64,000 nucleotides of DNA from Penium margaritaceum (lineage: Eukaryota; Streptophyta; Zygnematophyceae; Desmidiales; Peniaceae), in contig SZWC01006792.1 of NCBI GenBank assembly GCA_023375785.1, positions 30,838-94,837 of the forward strand. The letters run 5' to 3'. Made by a program: the position numbers and the translations under genes. Shown here piece by piece: positions 34,206 to 43,630 of this stretch (the stretch's first letter is position 1; every line of letters starts with the position of its first letter). The notes beneath the pieces are model-generated. The model saw nothing but the letters and a program-made list of their open reading frames with translations, made no database searches and was not told where the DNA came from.

Positions 34206-37200
34206 GCACCTTCCATGCCCGCTGCTCCAGCTTTCTCTCACTCATCTTCCGCTGCGCCCTCTAGCCCATCATAGCTGGTCATCCCAAGTCCGGCCACGCT
34301 CATCGCGTGCCGGTCTGCGGGTTGCGCTTTGGTGAAGCAATCCGCAAGCATGCTGTGCGTGCTGCAGTGTTGCAGCACCACCTGTCCCTTCTCGACCATG
34401 TCTCCTGCGTAGTGATAACGCACGTCAATGTGCTTCGTCCTCTTGTGCTGCGTCGGGTTTTTGGTCAGCGAGATGGAGCCGGTGTTGTCCTCGTGCACCA
34501 CCGTAGGCTCCTGCTGCGGCACACCCAGCTCCCCCACTAACCTACGGAGCCACATCGCCTCCTTGACCACCTCGGCCAGCGCGATGTACTCAGCTTCCAC
34601 TGTGGAGGTGGCGACGCAGTCCTGCTTCCTACTACACCACGAGACTGCTGCACCAGCGAGGAAGAACACGTAGCCGGATGTGGACTTCCGCTTGTCCAAA
34701 TCGCCAACGTAGTCTGCATCCGTGTAGCAGACCAGACGCAAAGGGTCCGCCCGCCCTTTGCCCTCAAACCTCAGGCGCGCGTGCCGCGTCGCCTGCAGGT
34801 AGTGGAGGATGCGCTTGACCGCCTGCCAGTGTAGTGGCCCTGGGTCGGCCACGTACCTGCTCACTTGGCCCACCGCGTAGGCCAGGTCCGGTCGAGTCGC
34901 CATCATGGCGTACATGAGGCTGCCCACCGCTGATGGGTAAGGCACCCCTGCCACATCCTCCCGCTCTTCTTTTGTTTGCGGCGCCATTGCCGCACTCAGT
35001 TCATAGGTCGTGGAGACAGGACTGCACACTGGTTTGCAGTCCTCCATACCGTACCGCTTCAGCACCTCGGCCACGTATTTGGCCTGCCCCAGCTCAAGCG
35101 TGCGCACCCTCCGGTTTCGCGTAATGCTCACATCAAGGTAGAACTCCAGCTCCCCGATGTCCGACATCTGGAACCTGGTGCTCAGCTGCTCTTTCAGCTG
35201 TTGTAGGCTCGGCAGGTCTGAGGAGCACAAGATCAGATCGTCCACGTAGAGTGCGACAATCTGATGGAGCTTCTTGCTGCGCCGCACGTACACACTGTGA
35301 TCCGCCTCACAACGCTTGAAGCCGAGTTGTGCCATGAAGCTGTCCATCTGTTGGTACTAGCAACGAGGCGATTGTTTTAGCCCGTACAAGGACTTCCGCA
35401 GCTTGCACACCTTGCCCTCCGGTGCCTCAACCCCCTCCGGCACCTCCATGTAGATTTCCTTGTCGATGATGCCATTGAGGAAGGCCGTCTTTACGTTCAT
35501 TTGGTGGAGCTCCATGTCCTTCGCGGCTGCCACCGCAAGGATTGCCCGGATGCTTGTGAACTTGGCGACGGGGGCGAACGTCTCATCGTAGTGTTCGCCC
35601 TTACGCTGTGCGTACCCCTTCGCCACGAGCCGAGCCTTGTACTTGTCAACCACACCTTCCTTCGTGAACTTGGTCTTGAAGACCCACTTGGAGCCGATGA
35701 CCTTGGCGTCTTTTGGCCTGTCAACCAGCTGCCACGTGTCATTTTCAGTAATGGACGCCAACTCCGACTTGATGGCGGCATCCCACTGCTTTCCCTCGGG
35801 CCGCGTAAGTGCCTCTTGCATGGTCGTCGGCTCCGTTGATGCAGCTAGCATGCACCGTGTCATGCCGATCCATCGACCGGTGCCTGCGTCGAAACGCTTC
35901 CCTGCTCTCCGTTGCCTCCCGCTGCGGCGCGGCAGTCTTGGCGGCGTCTCGTCGCTCTGCTGCGATCCTTCCGACTCAGCCCGCTCTGGTGAATCATCGA
36001 CCGGACGGCTTCCCGAGGACTCTTCCCGCTCCGGTGAACCATCAACCGGACGGGCGGCGCGTCCGGAGGATTTTTCTCCGACGCCCGACGCGAACTCCGC
36101 CGGGAGTGCGCGCTTCGGCACCCGCGGTGCCTCCTTCGACTGATCATTCCGCCGGATCTCCAACCCAGCTACATCGTCGTCGGAATCCTCCGTGTCGACT
36201 GCTGCACCTGCTGCACCGCCGCGCTCCGACACCGCATCATCGACCTCTGCGTCCGCCGGCTCCTCCTCGTAGTCAAGGAGCTGGAACCACTCCCCCTGTT
36301 TTGGAGTGTTCTCGACCCTCATGTCGTTGCTGCTGCTGCTGAAGCTTTGCTGCTTGTCGAACTCGACATCACGGCTGCGGATGATCTCTTGAGTGCGCGG
36401 GTCCCAGAGCCGATACGCCTTTTGCGCGCTCTCGTAGCCGAGGAACAAGCACGGCTTCGCCCGCGGCTCCAGCTTGCTATCGCGTCGTTGCGCTGCCTGC
36501 ACCATCGCGTGCACCTTGCACCCGAACACCTTCAGGTGTGCCACGTTTGGCTTGCGCCCGCTCCAAACCTCCTGCGGCGTCTTCCAGCCGCCCTTACCCT
36601 TCAGCACCGCTGTTGGGGTGAGGTTGATGGTGTAGCTCGCTGTACGCACAGCCTCCGCCCATAAACCTCGCGGCAATCCCGCATCCACAAGCATGGTCCG
36701 CACTATGTTGAGCAGCGTCTGGTTCGCCCGCTCCGCCACTCCGTTGGACTGTGGCGAGTACGGCGTAGTGTGTTCCCACTTGATGCCCTGCTACTTCATC
36801 CACCCGCTGCAGCCCACGTACTCTCTGCCATTGTCGCTGCGTAGCGCTCTGACCTTCCGGCCAGTCTGCCTCTCCAGTGCTGCGACGTACTCCTTCAGCC
36901 GGTCCAGGACCTCGACTTTCCGCTTCATGAAGTACACGTAGAGCTTCCTGCTGCAGTCGTCAATGAAGGTGACGAAGTATCTGAAGCCGCCATTTGACGG
37001 CGTTTTGAATGGTCCGCACACGTCGCTGTGCACGACCTCCAGCAGGTCCTTTGCGCGAGCCGCGTTCTCGTTGAACGGCTTGTGCCGCGCCTTGCCCAAA
37101 ATGCAAGGCTCGCACTTTTTGTGCGCTGCTGCATCTGCTGCCGCGTCTGCACCGTCGATGACGAGGCCGCGCACCATGTCGTGCTTCGCCATCTCCTTAA

Positions 37201-38604
37201 CGGTTGCGGGCGCCGAATGCCCCAACCGCCGGTGCCAGAGCTCCAGATCAGCGCTTCCTCCCTTGGCCATATTGACGACGCGCTCCTGCGAATCTGCTGC
37301 GTCGGATGCCGCAGGAACCACCTTGGTCTCCACGATGTAGAGACCGCCCTCGCGCTTCGCCTCCAACACGACCTCGCCGTCGCCGTCGATGCGCACCACT
37401 GCGCCTTTCCTGCGGAAGAGCACCTCATACCCCTTTTCCGTCAAGCGGCTGACACTCAAAATGTCAGCCAGGCCGGGGACGTGCTGCACATCACGAATTG
37501 TGCACAGCTCCTTCTTACCGCCCACCACGACTTCCACCTCCACGTCGCCTTGGCCGGCCGCCGGCTTGACTTTGTCGTTCGCGACCACCATTGACTTGGA
37601 GGACTTCTCGTAGGTGACGAACCCCACCTTCTCGACTTGGGTGTGCTCCTCGGCCCCGGAATCCAGGCACAACCTGTTGGCCTTCTTGAGGAAGTGGTTC
37701 TTGTTGCCGTTGAGGAGCGACCTGCCCTTGCTGTTTTTGCCGCCGGTCTTTTCCTCCTCCGGGCACTCACGGGCCCAATGGCCCTCCTTGCCGCAGTTGC
37801 GGCACGCACCTTTCTTGGCGCCCTTCTTGTCGCCGCCCTTTCCGCCACTTCCTCGGCCCCCCCTTCCGCCACCGCACGTTTTGGTGACGAGGGCCAATGA
37901 GGAAGACGAGGACTCCCCGCAGCTCCGACGCTGCGCCTCGTTGCGGATGTACTCTGCGACCGCGCCATAGGTGAGCTTGTCCTCCGACCATCCTCCAAGG
38001 ACGGTGATGAGTGGATCCCAACTGTCAGGTAGGGCCATGAGGAGAGCCATCGCCTGCAGCTGCGTGTCGATCTTCCACCCCACGTCATTGCATTGCGAGG
38101 CGAGCGACTCGATCTGCTGCATGGCAGAGATGACATCATCTTCCTCCTCGATTCTCACCGTGAGGAGTCGCTTCATCGCGAAGATTTTGTTCGCGAGCGA
38201 CTTGGATTGGTGGATGGCGCAGAGCTTTTCCCAAGCTTTGGCTGCCAGCTTGCAGCCTTGGAAGTAGCCCCACTGCGACTCGGCCGTCCCGGACACTAGG
38301 AGCATGAGCGGCTCCGTGTTCTTCTTTTCGAAAGCCTGCTTCTCTGCGTCCGTAGCAGTCGCCTCTGTGAGCACCTCCTTTCCCAACATGACATCCAGCA
38401 GCCCCTTATGCGAGAGGTGCAGTTCGAACTGCCACCTCCATAGCCCAAAGCCCGGGCTGCCCGCATACTTCTGAATGGGCTGCATCTCCTTCTGCGCCAT
38501 GTGCGCAGATGCTACTCCGACGAGTTCTCAGAACTTCACGGCGACGTCCAAGATGACGATCCCGTGCGCTGCGGAAGACGTGAACGTTGGAGGCGTTCAG
38601 ACCC

Positions 38605-38619
38605 GTGGGCCCATAACCC
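38605..38619 (-). other. Primer-binding site of Copia-D, half-tRNA type
   Basis: The plus strand reads GTGGGCCCATAACCC, two bases from the inner end of the 5' LTR. From memory of plant initiator tRNA-Met (anticodon arm GGUGGGCCCAUAACCCAC), this is a 15-base exact match to the anticodon stem-loop, not to the 3' acceptor end. Drosophila copia is known to be primed by a cleaved 5' half of initiator tRNA-Met. The other Copia elements in this window use the usual TGGTATCAGAGC site. Confidence 0.7.
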
Positions 38620-38621
38620 TT

Positions 38622-39597
38622 TGTCAGGATGAGATCCGCTTGATGCGGTCCCAAAGTTTGTCTGATTGTCTCTAGTGGTTCACGTCTACTGTTTTGGGAG
38701 AATCTGAGACTGAGCGTGAGCTTTCTGGTCGCCTCACGCTATGTGAGCAAGAATTTAAAGACAGTCAGTTTGCGAAGGGAATAACGTCGTTTTGAGTTAG
38801 TTTTTGAACATGAACATGATCACAACATTTACAGGGCTAGTCATGAGATTTCCAACGCACCAAAAAGCGCGCGATTCGGCCAAGCGTAGCTCAAGTTATG
38901 CTTGCCGAAGCGCAGGTCTCACCCACCACAGAAGCCTGACGCCGCCACTCGCCGTGGCGCCTTCATTCGCGTGCGAGGCGCCTTTCCCAAGGCGCATGTC
39001 CCATTGCACATGGTTTATGGGTCCCCGACACTGTTTCCACGCAGCCTACCCACTTTTGGGTCATGTTTGGTGATGGGGTGTGACGAGGTTCGAAACCTGT
39101 CTGCGGACCTGTAGTCAGAATTTTGACTAAGTCCCCGAGTAACAAAACGTGCTACTGAGTTTCGGACGTCGAGCCAGGATTTTGGCTAAGTCCCTCAGTA
39201 ACAACCTGCACTAGTGGATTCGGTGGATGATCCACCGGATCAGGTGGATCATCCACCGGACGCCTCGGCAGGCCTATCGGAGCATTTTCTCCACATGGTA
39301 TTTTTGTTACTCGGTCCGGTCGATTATCGACCGGATTTCGAGTCGCAGCCGGCTCCCAGAGCTGCTGCGCATACCCCAACTTTGGAAAGTCATATCTCCC
39401 TCGATAATTGTCCGATTCCTGCGAAACAACTCCCACCGGATTCACCAACTCGTCAACTTTCAGGGGCAATCCTCCATTTTAGGATCTAAGCAAGTTTCGA
39501 GTCGTCAAATCCGCCGGAGCGGAGTTTCCATTTTCTGGCGGCTCGTCAGCGCCTCCCGGCGCCAAACTTGGGCATGCGGAGGGGCAATTTTTCAACA
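38622..39597 (-). repeat. 5' LTR of Copia-D
   Basis: 976 bp, aligned base for base with 33,219-34,194 without length change, including the 17-bp-arm palindrome. It is followed by the target duplication GGTGT at 39,598-39,602. Confidence 0.92.
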
Positions 39598-40048
39598 GGT
39601 GTAGCACATGAGACGGAGAGACGAGGATCCAGTGATGCCTCAAATCTGGAGTCCCACATGCCGCATCCCTTTAAGGTAGTGCATGATGCGCTTCACAGCC
39701 TGCCAATGCAGTGGACCAGGATTGGCCACAAACCGGCTCACCTGCCCAACAGCATGGGCTATATCTGGCCGGGTGGCGACCATGGCATACATCAGACTAC
39801 CCACTGCAGACTGATATGGGATGCCCAGCATGTCAGTTTTCTCCTCTTCGTTGGATGGGGACATGGAGGTGGAGAGCTTGCACTCTGAGCTCATGGGTGT
39901 GCTGGCAGGCTTGCAATCTGCCATGTCGTATCGTTTGAGGATGGAGTCGATGTACTTTGTCTGGTTCACCCTGATGCTACCTGCGGCTCTGTCACGCTTG
40001 ATGGCAATGCCAAGGTAGAAGTTAAGAGGACCCATGTCCATGAGTAAG

Positions 40049-40140
40049 GGAGAGCCCATGTCATTGTGCTGGTGCTTGGTTTCCCTCCTCAAAAAGAGTG
40101 AGCCACTCTCCCTGTTTTGGACTGTTCTCATGTTCAAGAA
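40049..40140. other. Centre of the Copia-E palindrome
   Basis: Unpaired spacer between the inverted arms. It contains CCACTCTCCCTGTTTTGGA, close to CCACTCCCCCTGTTTTGGA in the Copia-D linker. Open frames crossing this point on both strands are fusions made by the inversion and are not genes. Confidence 0.65.
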
Positions 40141-41277
40141 GCTCTCCCTTACTCATGGGTCCTCTTAACTTCTACCTTGGCATTGCCATCAAGCGTGACA
40201 GAGCCGCAGGTAGCATCAGGGTGAACCAGACAAAGTACATTGACTCCATCCTCAAACAATACGACATGGCAGATTGCAAGCCTGCCAGCACACCCATGAG
40301 CTCAGAGTGCAAGCTCTCCACCTCCATTTCCCCATCCAACGAAGCGGAGAAAACTGACATGCTGGGCATCCCATATCAGTCTGTAGTGGGCAGTTTGATG
40401 TATGCCATGGTCGCCACCCGGCCAGATATAGCCCATGCTGTTGGGCAGGTGAGCCGGTTTGTGGCCAATCCTGGTTCACTGCATTGGCAGGTTGTGAAGC
40501 GCATCATGCACTACCTTAAGGGGACGCGGCATGTGGGACTCCAGTTTGGAGGCATCGCTGGATCCGCGTCACTCTGTCTCATGTGCTACACCGACGCTGA
40601 CTGGGGAGGTTATATCGACGACAGAAAATCCACCTCCGGCTTTGTGTGCATGCTAAATGGAGGTGCTGTCAGTTGTGCGAGTCGCAAGCAGGAGTGTGTC
40701 TCTTTGTCAACAGCTGAAGCTGAGTACATTGCATTGGCTGAGGTGTGTAAAGAGGTGCAGTGGCTTCGCAGCTTGCACCACAGGCAACGGCGACAATCGT
40801 CAAGATTGACAACATGAGCGCGATTGAAATGTCCAAGAACCCAGTTCTGTCCAGGCGCACAAAGCACATCGAGATCTGCTACCACTATGCTCGGGACTTG
40901 GTCTACAAGCAGACAGTGGAGCTGGAGTATGTCTGCACCAAGCTGAACCGGGCTGACATGCTTACAAAGCCATTGGACAAGGATCTCCACCAGGCGGGCA
41001 GGCAAGGTATCGGCATGGTCAACGCAAGTGATGAAGAATGATGATGGAAACTGACGCAAGGTGCAAGGGAGATTTTTGTTGAATGGGTTTGCCCCTTGTT
41101 CAGTCTTGTACGACGGATCAGGAACGCTCTGCCCCTTGTGGAGGTATGACCCCTGGATTTGTTGTAGGGTGACTCAACTATGCTCTGTCTCATGTGAGAT
41201 ATGACCTGTGAGTACACCATGTAGGTGAGTGGTTAACTTGGCCATTTTGTTGATTTGGCCAAGTGAGAGGTCATGAG

Positions 41278-41332
41278 NNNNNNNNNNNNNNNNNNNNNNN
41301 NNNNNNNNNNNNNNNNNNNNNNNNNNNNNNNN
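41278..41332. other. Assembly gap (55 Ns) with a 479-bp direct repeat on each side
   Basis: The sequence 40,799-41,277 is repeated nearly exactly at 41,333-41,811. The two contig ends appear to overlap and to have been placed end to end. The right arm of Copia-E is probably about 534 bp shorter in reality. Confidence 0.8.
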
Positions 41333-41609
41333 TCAAGATTGACAACATGAGCGCGATTGACATGTCCAAGAACCCAGTTCTGTCCAGGCGCACAAAGCAC
41401 ATCGAGATCCGCTACCACTATGCTCGGGACTTGGTCTACAAGCAGACAGTGGAGCTGGAGTATGTCGGCACCAAGCTGAACCGGGCTGACATGCTTACAA
41501 AGCCATTGGACAAGGATCTCCACCAGGCGGGCAGGCAAGGTATCGGCATGGTCAACGCAAGTGATGAAGAATGATGATGGAAACTGACGCAAGGTGCAAG
41601 GGAGAGATT

Positions 41610-42262
41610 TGTTGAATATGTTTGCCCCTTGTTCAGTCTTGTACGACGGATCAGGAACGCTCTGCCCCTTGTGGAGGTATGACCCCTGGATTTGTTGTAG
41701 GGTGACTCAACTATGCTCTGTCTCATGTGAGATATGACCTGTGAGTACACCATGTAGGTGAGTGGTTAACTTGGCCATTTTGTTGATTTGGCCAAGTGAG
41801 AGGTCATGAGCTCGATCCTGGCTCTATGCACATCTTCGTTGTTATGGAAGCTTCCAAGAAAGAAAGTCCGTTGTTTTTGGGAAGCAACACGGCTGATAAG
41901 TCACCTTGGCACAAGGATGCTTATGTGTCAAGCCCACAGCGCAAGTCTCTTGGTGATGTGGCAGGGTCAAGCCACTTCTCAGGAATGTGCTTTTGAGTTT
42001 TAGGACTGGACAAACATCTATAAAAGGACTTGTCTTGCATGTTGATCAATCAACCCTCGCTTGATGCTCTCTTGGGTATTGACGACTTGAGCTCTTCTTG
42101 AGATGTAATGCTAAGGCGTAGGTACTCTTCAAGGTGAAGTGTATGCCTGATTAAGTTTGGGGTGCACGCCACATACCTGCAAAGGAAGAAGGTGTAAAAA
42201 CCTTTGTGAGCTTTTTGGTTTCGCGGCTTCTCTGCCGGAGGTGGTTAGCTCAGTAGCTAACA
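41610..42262 (+). repeat. Copia-E LTR, right arm
   Basis: It starts TGTTGAATATG after a purine tract and ends GTAGCTAACA, about 653 bp. It matches 32,061-32,714 inverted. A partial copy also lies before the N gap (about 41,076-41,277). Confidence 0.78.
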
Positions 42263-43630
42263 GTTTTGTGTGATGGTTGGCCGAGAACAACCTCGGCGGA
42301 AGATTGATTGAGAGAGTTGTAGAATGATACATGGTCGGATTGGTTTCTTGCACTATGGAAGCATGATGGGAGAGAACATCTTGATCTGTTCTGGCCTCCG
42401 GTATACTAAGTGAAAGGACTAGACCATGAGAGATAGTTGGTTAGGGTCACTATGGAGGACATTGTTTTTGCCTCCTATGGCAAGAATGGAGGTGGCAGAT
42501 TTGGGTGGATTTGTACGACATGTGAGGAGGGGTGATGTTCGAGAGCCCTCCAAGTTCTGCTTCAAGGAAAAGTTCTCCCATACGAGAGGACTCAAGAAGA
42601 GAAGTAAGCGTGTAGCTTTTGTGGATTTAGTGAAGGCAAGGAAGGAGGATCTGGGAGAGGTTGGTCGTGTAGGACTGTTGGACTTGAGACAATTGCTGGC
42701 CTAGGTTCTTTCATTCTTTTAGAGCCTCCAAATGGTTGAAGGCCTTCAACATTGTGTTGAGCATGCGTTTGGTGAGAAGCGAGAGTTCTTGGAGGAAACT
42801 AGGGAGTATTCTGGATACAAAGCTTGTAGAGGATGAAAGTGTTAAGTTTGCATAATGATTTGCAGTGTAAGGAGCATGGTGAAGGGAGAAATGATGACAC
42901 GTTAGCCTGAAGGTGGTCAGATAGTTGGAGGAATGTGACAGATTTGGTGGACTGGGAAAAGAATTTCATTGTGGTGATAGATGTGGCCAAGGCGGGAATG
43001 GGCTTTAGAGGGAGGGTGGCAATAGGTGTACTCAAGTTAAGGGTAGAAGAGTCGGAAAGCATCACCCAATCTCAGACGGCACAAATTCACCGAGAAGATA
43101 TCAAAGTCTGGATTTGTTGATGGAGGCAAGCGATCAGCCATCTGAGACTCTAGGTTGAGTTCACTTCACAAAAGGAACTGATGAAGGAGTTTCAGGGCAT
43201 TGTAAAGCTCATTCCATAATGCAGGATGGCTAGATGGACTGACAGGGGTATTCATGACAATGATAGAGACAATAGACATCTGCCAGTGGATTCTTGAGGT
43301 GGAAGCACGTCCAGGAAGTAGGAACCTTGGGTTATTTACCCGAGCTGTTACCTACTTGCAGTGACAAAGCCTTCCTTGTAGATGTAGAAGGAGGGACAAA
43401 CGGTTATGGTAGACTGAGAGGACAATTGTGAGTACAATAGAAAGTCCTAACGTATGATCTTTGCCTCCGTGAGAACTGCAATGATTATGTTATACACCTC
43501 AAGGAAGTGATTCAATAAGTTTCTTTTCTTGGTGGAGTTCAACCCATAAGAATTCATGTGCGGTTTATTAAGTTTGTGTGTCTGAGGAGTCTGCAAGGTA
43601 TTCCACATTGTAAGACTTGAATGTTGCACT
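42263..43630 (-). pseudogene. LINE (L1-type) ORF2, 5' piece: APE endonuclease
   Basis: Minus-strand peptides: YGLNSTKKRNLLNHFLEVYN followed by IIIAVLTEAKI near 43,570-43,470 matches the start of an L1 apurinic-type endonuclease (N-x-R-GLNS..KR..L...L....DI-x-LTETK). Near 43,105 is INKSRL-x-YLL (the SRLDY motif). Near 42,925 is LQLSDHLQANVSS (the SDHxPV motif). Their order and spacing fit one endonuclease domain. Stops and frameshifts separate them, so it is a pseudogene. The Glu of LTExK is present, and the Asp of SRLDY is replaced by a stop. After the Copia-E palindrome, the ORF resumes at 32,060. Confidence 0.7.

Larger units (their letters stand above)
33219..39597 (-). mobile_element. Copia-D: best preserved Ty1/copia element (-), LTRs of 976 bp
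   Basis: A near-complete fossil with both LTRs (38,622-39,597 and 33,219-34,194). Minus-strand parts: primer site 38,619-38,605; gag from about 38,500 with RWQFELHLSHKGLL and a CCHC knuckle (CRNCGKEGHWAREC) near 37,800; protease near 37,675-37,640 (CLDSGAEEH); GAG-pre-integrase near 37,240-37,080 (LWHRRLGH, CEPCILGKARHKPF); integrase about 37,050-36,500 (FVTFIDDCSRKLYVYF, LRSDNGREYVG, NLTPTAVLKGK); a linker with a short RPVDxSPERxES duplication; RT about 35,750-35,100 (GSKWVFKTKF, LYGLKQSPRC, LYVDDLILCSSD); RNase H about 34,740-34,540 (CYTDADYVGDLDKRKSTSG); polypurine tract 34,205-34,195. It appears to have only about two breaks in the coding part. The LTRs differ at roughly 50 of 976 positions by eye (~5%), the lowest divergence here. 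Confidence 0.93.
32061..42262. mobile_element. Copia-E palindrome: two inverted 3' parts of a Ty1/copia element, split by Copia-D
   Basis: The left arm (minus) is 32,061-33,218 plus 39,598-40,048. The right arm (plus) is 40,141-42,262. The ~90-bp spacer 40,049-40,140 resembles the integrase-RT linker of Copia-D near 36,285-36,320. Each arm holds late RT (MGPLNFYLGIAIKRD, VGSLMYAMVATRPD), RNase H (YTDADWGGYIDDRKSTSG, STAEAEYIALAEV) up to TKPLDKDLHQAGRQGIGMVN, a polypurine tract and a 3' LTR at the outer end. The arms are very similar. The right arm is lengthened by an assembly duplication around the 55-N gap. No matching target duplication flanks it (TATAG left, GTTTT right). It lies inside the LINE. 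Fossil, not a whole element. Confidence 0.8.

Noticed and set aside
40098-40817. 239-codon frame at the Copia-E centre as a separate gene
   Set aside because: It starts in the palindrome spacer and continues into known Copia RT/RNase H, so it is a junction artefact of the inversion.
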